From: Lumbricus terrestris | Lineage: Eukaryota; Annelida; Clitellata; Crassiclitellata; Lumbricidae | Reading direction: 5' to 3' | DNA length: 64,000 bases | Assembly (NCBI GenBank): GCA_949752735.1 | Contig: OX457036.1 | Coordinates: 84,395,991-84,459,990, forward strand | In this document: in pieces, positions 57,401-64,000 of the stretch | Layout: the number at the start of each line of letters is the position of its first letter | Numbering within the stretch: position 1 is the first letter of the stretch | Made by a program: the position numbers and the translations under genes | Notes under the pieces: generated by a model | Told to the model about the DNA's origin: nothing | Databases searched by the model: none | The model's input: the letters and a program-made list of their open reading frames with translations, nothing else

Positions 57401-59166
57401 CCACAAATGTGGCATTGTGACAATTCATCAAGATTTGTTGAATGAATGTTGCTTACAGGTCAAAAAGCGATTACGGCGGGAGTGATTGGATTTATCACTG
57501 GCTTGGCTCTTTCCTTGGCCATTGCTTTTGTGTTTATTCAGATCTGCAGCAGGTAGGCCTATTGTTTACGACTAATGTAAATTTTTAATTGTTAATCAAG
57601 ATACATTTAAAAAGCTCAAAGACTAATACAGCGGCGCTCTTTCTTTGTGACTGGTCCTAAAACCTAGAATGCGATTCCTGTTGCTTTCCGGCTGGCTCTT
57701 AAAGGTCACGCCACTATGCTCCTTTCGAACTTAAAAACTGCCTTACTTAACCGCCGTTGGACTGGGAGCACATCTGAATAGTTTACACTGAAGTTACAAA
57801 CTCCTGAATAAGTAAGAAAATGAAAGACAAACATTATTTTATCCAAAAAAGGTTGATCTAAAAATTATTAATATTGTTGCCTAATCTTAAGCTTAAGCAA
57901 TGCATGGATCATATATTCAGAAATTTGCTTACTTACTTGCAAATTTATTCTTGACAATTTTTTGCTAGGCGAAAATATCACGACAGTGCTATGTCCGAGA
58001 ACAAGTCCAATATTTCTTTGCCAATATCGCCTGAAGTTGAATCGAATGGTATGTACGCATCACTGCAATTTATTATTATGTTCAGCTTGAGAATAATATT
58101 ATTGTACATCCTTTAAATCGCCTTCAAACCCAACTGAACAATTAGCTAATGTATTGTTTAAGCTGCTGATCTCGCGAGTTTTTAGCTACTTTTTGACGTG
58201 ATCTGGAGACAAAGTATTTATGAAATCTGGTAATCCTGGTTCGAACTCAAAAGCACACGCCCACACATTCACTAGTTACTCATGATGAACTTCGGATTTG
58301 AAAAGGCTTCTTGGTCATTATGCAGTGTTGTACACGTAACCTCTAGGGACACAATTATAGCAAATATATCGTTCCAACACACCGTGGAATAATTTGGGAT
58401 TGAATTATATTAAAATTTAGCCATGGCATTGCATGATGGCAGAGTAGGCCTATCTATCATTTGTCTTCAGACAGTCATCAACTGCTACTCAGGTGGTGAC
58501 GCAATTGGACGTTCGGTGTAGCCATCGGACAAACTTAACAGATTGCGGCCTCTATTGTCAAAGCCCGCCGAGGTTCTTGTAGGCCCTTCAGTAACTACGA
58601 TCCGGTCTTTTTGGGTAACTGGCCCACATGCCACACTGACTGACGGGTTAATCCTTTCTCTCCGACATTCTGGAGAAAGCAAAGGGATATTACAGCTCCG
58701 AATTTCAATACATCGTGTAAATTCTAAACCGGAAGAGGCTAATTTTCTCATAATTATATTTGACCTGTGTTTGTCAAAGTTGATGAATGAAGCGCTTGCA
58801 GCTTTTTGCTTCTAACCGTTTGACTGTGTGTTGTGCTTTAATCATGTTAGTAGCGATCGAAATAGGACGAATTTATGCTTTGAATTCTTTTGAATTGAAG
58901 TTGATGAACCTGTGCGCTATGTCTCTCGTCCGTGCAAACCAAAGTCTGATGATTCTTCGAGGACTAAACTAACTGCCAAAAGCACTGCCTCCGGTAAAGG
59001 AAAATCAGGAAGTAGTGCAAAAGTCGGCGGAAAAGTTTGTAGATCGTCAAAAGATGAAGCAGCTTTTAATGCCGCTTCCGACATCAATACCTACGAAAGC
59101 TTTAACGCTGGTGCATCTGGAATCGACGAGACCAGAATCTACGCCGAGCTGAAATTATACGAGTGA
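33381..59166 (+). CDS. Gene C: WSC/EGF type I receptor with four calcium-binding EGFs
   Basis: Fifteen exons join into 2049 bases (682 aa plus stop) with every phase matching: 33381-33489, 34931-35082, 35637-35781, 36051-36185, 37459-37622, 43974-44103, 49128-49268, 49561-49692, 50389-50511, 53673-53795, 54204-54332, 56920-57045, 57459-57552, 57969-58048, 58901-59166. Approximate residues: signal 1-36, WSC1 37-135, SREC-type EGF 136-180, WSC2 181-278, SREC-type EGF 279-325, EGF 326-369, four calcium-binding EGFs 370-536, transmembrane 537-567, tail 568-682. The tail is longer and serine/lysine-rich, ending YESF-x12-YAEL. It is a paralogue of A and B, older by divergence and outside the segmental duplication. 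Its introns carry most of the DNA transposons in the window. Confidence 0.9.
33580..33634. other. Perfect 27-bp inverted repeat in gene C intron 1
   Basis: The arms 33580-33606 and 33608-33634 are exact reverse complements with a one-base spacer. The arm starts ACGCCGATTCACATGATGCT. It lies 91 bases into the intron. Function unknown. Confidence 0.85.
34680..34790. mobile_element. Fragment of CAGGGTG fold-back family
   Basis: It shares aatatgaattgtctttaag and the following ggccaagata block with the family bodies. Both ends are lost. Confidence 0.5.
34896..34923. repeat. GATT microsatellite at a splice acceptor
   Basis: About seven ATTG units run up to seven bases before the gene C exon 2 border, occupying the usual pyrimidine-tract position. 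Confidence 0.9.
34931..35082 (+). CDS. Gene C exon 2: WSC-1 first half
   Basis: This is a phase 1-0 exon of 152 bases. It encodes [27 protein letters not shown] and TTYAAFQ. The acceptor follows a GATT microsatellite rather than a clear pyrimidine tract. Confidence 0.92.
35251..35466 (-). mobile_element. tRNA-derived SINE in gene C intron 2
   Basis: On the minus strand the head starts GGGGCGAGGTGGTGTAGCCT with A-box TAGCCTAGTGG, then B-box GGTTCGAATCC. The tail contains AACAATTGC. It is an ordinary SINE, not a tRNA gene. Confidence 0.8.
35637..35781 (+). CDS. Gene C exon 3: WSC-1 second half
   Basis: This is a phase 0-1 exon of 145 bases after tgttcag and before gtagacc. It encodes [27 protein letters not shown] and YSLYAG. 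Confidence 0.92.
36051..36185 (+). CDS. Gene C exon 4: SREC/MEGF-type EGF
   Basis: This is a phase 1-1 exon of 135 bases after ttgtgtag and before gtgagaa. It encodes [24 protein letters not shown] and NWSGPTC. Confidence 0.92.
36540..36780. repeat. GC-rich two-unit tandem repeat
   Basis: Two copies of about 64 bp contain CCCGTCCCTGCGGG and GGTTCGCCA within gene C intron 4. They stand out from the AT-rich surroundings. Open frames in it look like repeat artefacts. Confidence 0.6.
37459..37622 (+). CDS. Gene C exon 5: WSC-2 first half
   Basis: This is a phase 1-0 exon of 164 bases after tcttacag and before gtagcct. It encodes [29 protein letters not shown] and SYAGLQ. It holds two extra cysteines (CIYC) not seen in gene B. 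Confidence 0.9.
37740..38719. mobile_element. Non-autonomous DNA transposon with CTATCAACAGGGCGAATTT ends
   Basis: The ends are exact inverted copies for 19 bases and continue as inverted GGGCGCAATCAAAA repeats. The interior is tandem units of about 120 bp with CCTTCATCCAGCTTCC. The target duplication is uncertain (TA possible). It lies in gene C intron 5. Confidence 0.8.
38806..40474. mobile_element. hAT-type non-autonomous transposon, 1669 bp
   Basis: The ends are CAGGGGCGGATCCAGG and CTGGATCCGCCACTG, flanked by exact 8-bp duplications TTTTAAGA. It carries a 62/125-bp tandem array at about 39390-40070. No transposase. Confidence 0.88.
39390..40070. repeat. Tandem array inside the hAT element
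   Basis: Alternating units of about 62 bp contain TTAAACACCTTTTTTAAGAT and GAACACCTTTTTTTGAAAAT with TTCGCACGGA. They form a two-part higher-order repeat. Confidence 0.85.
40574..41962. mobile_element. hAT-type non-autonomous transposon, 1389 bp
   Basis: The ends are CAGTAGCGTAAC and TAGCTACGCCACTG, flanked by exact 8-bp duplications TGCATGGC. It has no coding content and includes a TGCC microsatellite at 41724-41760. Confidence 0.88.
42030..42175. repeat. GGC-rich low-complexity block
   Basis: It contains runs such as CGGCGGCGGCGGCGGCGACG within gene C intron 5. The open frame across it is a composition artefact. Confidence 0.8.
43565..43770. mobile_element. LINE 3'-UTR fragment plus tRNA-like SINE piece
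   Basis: 43600-43680 matches the 3' UTR of the LINE at 51700-51850 (AGCGCTCGTGAATA, CTGGTGCCCTGCGCTTGG). 43690-43770 has tRNA-like boxes, including GTGGTTCAAACC. Confidence 0.6.
43974..44103 (+). CDS. Gene C exon 6: WSC-2 second half
   Basis: This is a phase 0-1 exon of 130 bases after ttgtttcag and before gtcagtc. It encodes [36 protein letters not shown]. It is isolated by introns of 6.35 and 5.0 kb and flanked by a 50-bp inverted repeat. Confidence 0.9.
45808..47164. mobile_element. Nested TA-flanked transposon
   Basis: The ends are GGGTCACCTGGGGGGTTATG and an imperfect complement ending CCGGTCGACCCC, each flanked by TA. The interior has GGGGTGATATGGACA motifs in both orientations. Confidence 0.7.
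46390..46850 (+). pseudogene. Degenerate coding remnant inside nested transposon (family unknown)
   Basis: From 46503 a frame reads [20 protein letters not shown], passes one TAG near 46624, and continues with [20 protein letters not shown] to a TAA near 46850. An upstream degenerate copy (about 46430-46530) repeats the QEE, GIPP and WAA part. I do not recognise the family. Codon-like texture and internal duplication suggest decayed protein-coding sequence. Confidence 0.35.
47560..48130. repeat. CCCTGCCAGAATTTTG subterminal repeats
   Basis: Units of about 16-20 bases are repeated more than 20 times with drift, at the right end of the 3.15-kb hAT element. They generate long open frames on both strands that are not genes. 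Confidence 0.9.
48425..48730 (+). mobile_element. LINE (CR1/L2-like) 3' end
   Basis: It reads [19 protein letters not shown] and then [10 protein letters not shown] across frames, ending gaagcgctttataagtgg. It is the same subfamily as 19700-20372 and 59425-60135. Confidence 0.75.
49128..49268 (+). CDS. Gene C exon 7: SREC/MEGF-type EGF
   Basis: This is a phase 1-1 exon of 141 bases after gttttag and before gtgtgtt. It encodes [27 protein letters not shown] and GWTGTSC. Confidence 0.9.
49561..49692 (+). CDS. Gene C exon 8: EGF domain
   Basis: This is a phase 1-1 exon of 132 bases after tttcttgcag and before gtcagta. It encodes [24 protein letters not shown] and SCTG, matching exon 8 of gene B in size and phase. 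Confidence 0.92.
49741..50388. other. Gene C intron 8 (rest)
   Basis: I see no recognisable element. A minus-strand open frame here runs into exon 9 and looks incidental. Confidence 0.5.
50389..50511 (+). CDS. Gene C exon 9: calcium-binding EGF 1
   Basis: This is a phase 1-1 exon of 123 bases after tttgtcag and before gtaatat. It encodes [23 protein letters not shown] and SCMG. It has all six cysteines and the calcium/hydroxylation consensus. Confidence 0.93.
50657..51890 (+). mobile_element. CR1/L2-type LINE, 5'-truncated, 297-codon RT C-terminal ORF
   Basis: The open frame from 50748 to 51641 reads [61 protein letters not shown] and [13 protein letters not shown], the region after the YADD box of CR1/L2 RTs. 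The catalytic part is missing. The 3' UTR ends in TACGAT repeats at about 51867-51889. It is the least damaged LINE in the window and lies in gene C intron 9. Confidence 0.88.
52350..53095 (+). mobile_element. Second CR1-like LINE fragment, frameshifted
   Basis: It reads [18 protein letters not shown], then in other frames [18 protein letters not shown] and [20 protein letters not shown] with [14 protein letters not shown]. It is a different clade from the neighbour at 50657. The YADD box is lost. Confidence 0.8.
53673..53795 (+). CDS. Gene C exon 10: calcium-binding EGF 2
   Basis: This is a phase 1-1 exon of 123 bases after tattttcag and before gtaaatg. It encodes [23 protein letters not shown] and LCIG. 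It is very close to exon 9, so a recent exon duplication. Confidence 0.93.
53811..54010 (-). mobile_element. LINE reverse-transcriptase fragment with in-frame stop
   Basis: The minus strand reads [11 protein letters not shown], a TAG stop at about 53912, then [19 protein letters not shown], the conserved RT block with the first catalytic Asp. It lies in gene C intron 10. Confidence 0.75.
54204..54332 (+). CDS. Gene C exon 11: calcium-binding EGF 3
   Basis: This is a phase 1-1 exon of 129 bases after tttatag and before gtaaatg. It encodes [23 protein letters not shown] and ACMG. Confidence 0.92.
54618..56743. mobile_element. TA-flanked transposon, 2126 bp, with nested hAT
   Basis: The ends are GGGGAGAACAGGCACCCTTG and the exact complement, each flanked by TA. 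GATCAAGGGTGCC motifs recur near both ends. It occupies most of gene C intron 11. No transposase frame seen. Confidence 0.85.
55316..55746. mobile_element. hAT-type MITE nested in the TA-flanked element, 431 bp
   Basis: The ends are CAGGGATGCCACTC and GAGTGGCATCCCTG (exact 14-bp inverted), flanked by exact 8-bp duplications GTGTGCAC. Confidence 0.9.
56920..57045 (+). CDS. Gene C exon 12: calcium-binding EGF 4
   Basis: This is a phase 1-1 exon of 126 bases after gatgcag and before gtaaatg. It encodes [22 protein letters not shown] and NCTG. It is the most diverged of the four. Confidence 0.92.
57459..57552 (+). CDS. Gene C exon 13: transmembrane helix
   Basis: This is a phase 1-2 exon of 94 bases after gcttacag and before gtaggcc. 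It encodes [14 protein letters not shown] followed by an apolar run ending FIQICSR. Confidence 0.9.
57630..57780 (+). mobile_element. LINE 3' fragment in gene C intron 13
   Basis: A broken frame reads [23 protein letters not shown] and [20 protein letters not shown], the RT C-terminal tail. It is very degraded. Confidence 0.6.
57969..58048 (+). CDS. Gene C exon 14: juxtamembrane cytoplasmic
   Basis: This is an 80-base exon, phase 2 to 1, after ttgctag and before gtatgta. It encodes [15 protein letters not shown] and SPEVESN. It is longer than the 38-base counterpart in A and B. Confidence 0.85.
58049..58900. other. Gene C intron 14
   Basis: There is no clear repeat. Overlapping open frames on both strands at 58485-58815 are not recognised and are probably chance. 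Confidence 0.5.
58901..59166 (+). CDS. Gene C last exon: tail with two tyrosine motifs
   Basis: The exon follows gaattgaag, enters in phase 1 and ends at TGA. It encodes [11 protein letters not shown], a Ser/Lys/Gly-rich middle, then TYESF, 12 residues and YAELKLYE. The acceptor is weak, but phase and the shared tail logic support it. Confidence 0.8.
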
Positions 59167-59424
59167 ACAGACTCTTAGTTCTGCTACTTATAACTGAATG
59201 CAGTCATAGAGCCACATTCATTACTCTAGTTTTTATAACTGCATGCATAATAATTGGCTACGTTGTATTCCCTAATTTTTTTTATAAGATCAAGGCAGGA
59301 GCTTGGATTTTAAATAAGGATGTTGAGGTGAGAAAAGGACAAAGGGTGTGACTTCATGGGGATGGATCTATGTGAAAGATTTCCTATGCTTAACTGCACG
59401 AGAGTTTAATTACCGCCATTAATC

Positions 59425-60135
59425 GTATCGTATCGTATCTGACCATTTGTAAAGCGCTTCTTGCAGCAAGAGCCTTTCAGAAGCGCTCCCAGTGCGTGCA
59501 ACTCCGAGAGAAAAGGCAGGTCTTTAGACAAGAGAAAGATGACGAAAGACTACCAGAGAGGATGGCAGAGCGAACGGATGGGAGAAGACCATTCCATAGG
59601 GAGGGACCTATGCAGGCAAATGATCTGGATTGAGCCATGGCGGTCCTGACGCGAGGAACAAAGAGGTCAAGCCGATCTGAGGACCTAAGAGGACGCAGCG
59701 AAGTGGCCGAAATGGGGCGAAGTATGAGATCACAAAGATACGTCGGAGCAAGGCCTCGTTGAGACTTGAGAACCAAACTTATAACTTTGAATTCTATGCG
59801 AGCTGAGAGTGGAAGCCAGTGAAGTTGTTCAGCCATGAATGTAGATATGTGTGAGAATCGAGGAAGACGGGCAATGAGCCTCGCAGCAGCATTGAGTACG
59901 GACTGTAGGGGAGCTAGCCGGACCTTAGGGAGGCCAGCAAGGACAGAATTACAATAGTCAATCCGAGAACAGACGAAGGCGTGGACAATGGTGGTAAAGA
60001 TCGAAGATGAAACAGATTTGCGAATAGCTCTCAGGCGCCTTAATTGGAAGTAGGAAGAGCGAGTAAGCTTGGCTATGTGTTCGGTGAAAGTTAGAGAACT
60101 ATCTAGGGTGACACCTAGGTCTCTTAATCTAGTTG
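59425..60135 (-). mobile_element. LINE (CR1/L2-like) 3' end downstream of gene C
   Basis: The minus strand reads SLTFTEHIAKLTRSSYFQLR in one frame and AEQLHWLPLSARIEFKVISL with IGPSLWNGLLP in another, ending AAGCGCTT and ATACGAT repeats at 59425-59435. It has frameshifts and lacks the catalytic domain. Confidence 0.85.
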
Positions 60136-60807
60136 TATCCAGCAGATGTCTCTTGAGAAAGAGTCAAACAAGTCTTGTAATCTTGGATGCTTTATTCGGA
60201 CTAGAAGACATTTTAATTTACAGCAGCAACGCGACTTTTAATTTCAATTGTGTACTTTCCTAGGTGTGTGTTTTGTAGCCATAGAGCATTCTTTGGACAC
60301 TGATGTTTGCCATCCACGCGAACCAGTGCTTAAGCTTAGGCTATATGCAATAATATTGCTTACATACACACAACTCATAACCTACTGTTATTATCAGTAT
60401 GAGTTGTGTAAACTTTGAGTCGAAATAACAAATCACAGCGACGGCAGGTCAGGAAAATCAATGCTGGGTCACAGAACCGGCCAGACCCTGCTCACTTTCA
60501 GCCATGAACTAGGTTAAGGCCTGTAAAGTTGTAAGCACAAGTTTAAGCAATGGGGCGTTAGATGTCTCCAGTATAGGCTAATGGAATGGCTGTTTTTGCT
60601 GTAATGATGATGCTTACTGTTCACGACGTAATAATTATTGTGACTCATATGGAAGTGTTCTGAAAAGAATTTGATGAATAATTTTTCCTCAAGTGGAGAT
60701 CTTAGGAGCTCGGAAGAATGAACCTTGAATCCAATTGCTTGAATTTGCACAAATTGTCAGACGATATAAAAGATAACTGAATAGCTGAATGAAGATCTTA
60801 TTAAGTT

Positions 60808-61326
60808 GTGAACAAATCGAACTACTGTATTGAAATGCACTTTGCAAGCAGAACTTTAGAAGCGCTTTGGTGTTCATCACTAGACACCATCACACGAATA
60901 GATGGAAAAGCACTCCTACGTGTCCTCATTCTATTTGCAACGACATACATGTGTGTCTGCATTCAGTTATCTATTTTGTCAATGAAGACAAAATCTAAGA
61001 ATCGCCTGACTCGCAATCATCAAAAGAAAACCACGTTTAAAGAAATTAGCATATGCAAGAGAAGCACCAGGCAACAAGTCATTTTGTCAATCTATGAATC
61101 TATGTTTTCAATTCGGCGTCATAACTTTAAACATCTGCTTAAACTTACAAATTCTTGGCGGTGTGCATTGATCTATTCTAGTAGGCCTACCTTCTTCAAT
61201 ACGTCTTTAATTATTTTAACATTGAATGCGCTACTGAAGTTATTTATTGATATAGAACTTAGGGGAATCGTTTGCCCTCCATGCCTTTCACGTTTGAATT
61301 ATTTCTTGCAGACGATGATGGGATGA
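60808..61326 (+). CDS. Unrecognised 172-codon open frame with a signal-anchor-like segment
   Basis: An ATG at 60835 gives MHFASRTLEALWCSSLD, then ALLRVLILFATTYMCVCIQL, a plausible type II anchor, followed by a Lys/Arg-rich stretch. It could be the first exon of a Golgi-type enzyme or of another receptor, or chance. No family is recognised and no clear donor is seen. It lies outside the repeats I could identify. Confidence 0.2.
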   Translation: MNKSNYCIEMHFASRTLEALWCSSLDTITRIDGKALLRVLILFATTYMCVCIQLSILSMKTKSKNRLTRNHQKKTTFKEISICKRSTRQQVILSIYESMFSIRRHNFKHLLKLTNSWRCALIYSSRPTFFNTSLIILTLNALLKLFIDIELRGIVCPPCLSRLNYFLQTMMG

Positions 61327-61329
61327 TTT

Positions 61330-62346
61330 GGCCTTCAGGCTACCACCAGAGATAACTTGAAATCGATTTAGCCCTAACCCCGGTAATTAATCTGAACGCA
61401 ATTTAAAGTCACTGAGGCAAAGTGAAATAATAGCCTAACCTGAAATCGTTACGCTGGTTCCATAATACTAATTGATGGCTGAGTCATGTGTGCGGGGATT
61501 ATACTTGCCCAATGCCCATAGTCTTCATATGGAAGCGTATCAGCAGACGCTAACCGGTAATCGTTCGACTACAGACTGAACGTGCCAACAACTCCACTTT
61601 CACAGGATTCGCTTGATTATGTAAAATTTCTATGACGCCCAATTAGGCCTACTGTCTGTCGCTGCATAAAGATATGCATCTCAAATTATTTGGCTATCTT
61701 CGTAGCAATCATTGACTGGTTGCTGGATAGATTATGCACATAACTAACATTAAAAACTTTTATCTAACATGATTACTATTATTATATAAATAGTCCATAA
61801 AAACTGGATCCTGTTTGTGTTCGAATACATTCCAATGCACAAGCATGCCTGCCCATAATGGTTCGCACTGTTCATTATAACTGCGTAGTCAGTCTTTTTC
61901 TTAATTACAGCACCAATTTAACAGTTAAATATCAGTGACCTCACTGACCTGTAGACTACGTTTGTCGCATATCCACTATTATCATAGCCTGTTAGCTAGA
62001 TAAGTAGTTATTTACGATTTATACCCCACACCTATTCGTTCTTAATTCATTTTATGCACTTTCGAATGCGATAATTCAGCTCACATATAGCTTGAAAGCT
62101 TAAAGAAGTTTGTTTATCACAGAATTATCTGCTGGTATAAACAAGAAATTGGGGCCACTGCCTGATTAAGTTTACTTTTAAATGCTGAGCCAGATGTCAG
62201 CAAACGCAAAGTATTCCGTATAGGCCTACTCTCTGTTCTAACACTTCCATTAACTGGTTGATTGGAAGCGGAGTAAATTAGCAGCTGAAAGAAAGGTATG
62301 TTGAGTTATGAATGCCAAAGGCTATGGAAAGATCGCATGATCCACT
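61330..62346. other. Downstream unique sequence
   Basis: It is AT-rich with no open frame, repeat or RNA gene that I can support. Confidence 0.5.
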
Positions 62347-62429
62347 CATAGGCGTAGGAGACGGGGGTCCAGGGGAGGCAAATGCCCCCCCAAATTTCGG
62401 GCAAGTCTGTTTTTTCGGGCAAGCAGACC

Positions 62430-62945
62430 CGGGAAAATATTAACCAAACTTTTGAAGTTCAGCGTTCATTAGTATACCACATTAGGCCTATCTCCCAGTT
62501 CCATCTTGCCCGAATCGAGTTAGATATTAGCTCACAACAACCATGGTTAGCAGAAATTCCCGAAAAAGTTCTGAATTCACGGTAGCATTTTATAAATAAG
62601 CTTAATGGCGAGAATCGCAGAAAATTCAAGAGCCGAAATTTGCCCGAAAATCTTGCCAGAATCGAGTTAGATATTAACTAAGTTCCATTGATAGCAGAAA
62701 TTCCCGAAAAATTCTGAATTCACGGTAGCATTTTGTAAATAATGGCGGGAATCGAAACCAATTCAAGAGCCGAAATTTGCCCGAAAATCTTGCCCGAATC
62801 GAGTTATATATTAGCTCACCAAAGCTATGAATAGCAGAAATTCTAGAACAAGTTCTGAATTCACGGTAAATAATGGCTAGAGTCGCAGCAAATTCAAGAG
62901 CCGAAATTTGACCGAAAATTGCGACTATTTGTGGCATTTGGGGAA
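62430..62945. repeat. Tandem array of about 125-bp units
   Basis: Units contain AATTCAAGAGCCGAAATTTG, CTTGCCCGAATCGAGTTA and TTCTGAATTCACGGTA, about 3.5 copies. Confidence 0.85.
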
Positions 62946-63109
62946 ATTCACAGCATGCAAGCTAGGTGGAACAGAACACGGAATTCACTGCCTGAATGAC
63001 ATCGAAATTTCTACTAGTCATGAGGCAAAACAGACACGATAATCTTGCGATCATCAACATTGAACGTGCAGATCTTGGCCTGCTCCCTGAAAATTTACAA
63101 TCTTTTCCC

Positions 63110-63665
63110 TCTTGTCAAGTGTGAGGGATCAGGGTGTTGCACTTGATAGCTCACTTGAATTACGACCCTTTACGGGTAGGCCCTATGTCTTAACTGAGAA
63201 CATTTCCAAAAGCGTACGTTCCTCTTATTTTCATTTAAGGTGTCTCAGGATCTTTCGCTGTTCTGTCTCCACCCATTGGCTTCCTCTCCGTGCTCACATT
63301 CAATCTAAATTCCACACTCTGGTCTTCAAGGCTCAGCGGGGTTTGCCCCAAATATCTGACCGACGTTATACTAAGGCCTCACTGAGCTTCCTCCAACCGT
63401 CCACTTCGTTTATCCAACAGACTTGACTCTTGTTTCCGCCTTCTAGAACTGCAATGGCTCAGTCTTGATTATTTGCCTCAATTGGTCCTCTTTGAAATGA
63501 GCTTTCTACTTGCGTTCGCTCTATACACTTTCTGCGGCAGTCTCTCTTCTTCATTCTCTCACCTTAAAACCTGCCTCTTCGAGCGCGGTTTTGCGCACTA
63601 TTAGCGCCTCTGAACGGTTCAACTTACTGCGGCGCTTTGTAGATGATTAGATACAATACAAAACA
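63110..63665 (+). mobile_element. LINE (CR1/L2-like) 3' end, degraded
   Basis: It reads VSTHWLPLRAHIQSKFHTLV and then KAQRGLPQ, ending tttgtagatgattagatac with an ATACAAAA tail. Confidence 0.7.
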
Positions 63666-64000
63666 ATCTACAATTATGAATTTAATCAGTTGCTCGTGTG
63701 AAGTTTGAACTGGTTAAGCGCCAGGAATATATACATAGGCTACATAATAAATTTGCATATATACCTAAAATTACCCAGCCTGGTCCCTATAATATGGCCG
63801 GGTCCCGGTGTATTTACCCCTTGTCCCTGGTTGCGGGTGCAAGAACATAGATGGCTATGTGTGCACGACGTCAATTATTCCGAGTTTAATTTTTCGGACA
63901 AAAGTAAAATTTTTGCCCCCCCACTGCTGAAATGTCCCCTACGCCTATGGCTCCACTTAAGATGCATAAACTATGTAAAACATTCGGAGTTGACCTTTAT

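Larger units (their letters stand above)
62347..63949. mobile_element. Probable hAT-type element with tandem array and nested LINE
   Basis: The ends are CATAGGCGTAGG and CCTACGCCTATG. The flanks GATCCACT and GCTCCACT match at 7 of 8 bases. It holds a tandem array of about 125 bp (62430-62945) and a LINE 3' end (63110-63665). A related left end occurs alone near 31690. Confidence 0.72.

Noticed and set aside
58485..58815. Overlapping open frames on both strands in gene C intron 14
   Set aside because: No family resemblance, and the gene C frame is complete without them.

Overview
The window is eukaryotic: protein-coding sequence occurs as short exons (38-266 bases) with GT/AG borders, separated by long AT-rich introns full of DNA transposons and LINE/SINE debris. 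The palindrome TAGGCCTA recurs dozens of times, and the genes are extracellular modular WSC/EGF receptors. Together these suggest a marine invertebrate deuterostome, most likely an echinoderm. The species cannot be fixed from the sequence alone.

The core is a tandem array of three plus-strand genes for single-pass type I membrane proteins, called here A, B and C. Gene B (13 exons, 10745-26754, about 533 aa) and gene C (15 exons, 33381-59166, about 682 aa) are complete and open in frame across every junction. Gene A (8 exons visible, 1576-7382, 291 aa) enters from the left edge. The shared plan is: signal peptide, WSC domain 1, SREC/MEGF-type EGF, WSC domain 2, another SREC/MEGF-type EGF, ordinary EGF, calcium-binding EGF module(s), one transmembrane helix, and a cytoplasmic tail with two tyrosine motifs. 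In A and B the tail ends YETL-x11-YASI or YSTI, which matches an ITAM. In C it ends YESF-x12-YAEL. The reasonable reading is a small family of glycan- or ligand-binding receptors that signal through tyrosine kinases, comparable in logic to Draper/MEGF10/CED-1 but with WSC domains.

Layout: 1-9362 and 17102-29671 are two copies of one segmental duplication, carrying the 3' halves of genes A and B and their downstream flanks. Copy 2 has grown by about 3 kb through insertions: a hAT-like element, a LINE 3' end next to a splice donor, two TA-flanked fold-back elements, another LINE 3' end, and an expanded 15-bp minisatellite. The unique stretch 9363-17101 holds the end of the A-B spacer and the 5' half of gene B. 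The B-C spacer (26755-33380) includes a strong 45-bp hairpin. Gene C (33381-59166) is expanded by transposons: four non-autonomous hAT-type elements with exact 8-bp target-site duplications, two TA-flanked elements (one nested in a hAT, one carrying a nested hAT), a CTATCAAC-ended element, and several LINE fragments. The last 4.8 kb is repeat debris plus one unrecognised ORF.

All gene models come from reading frames, phase agreement and splice sites. No transcripts or database searches were available.
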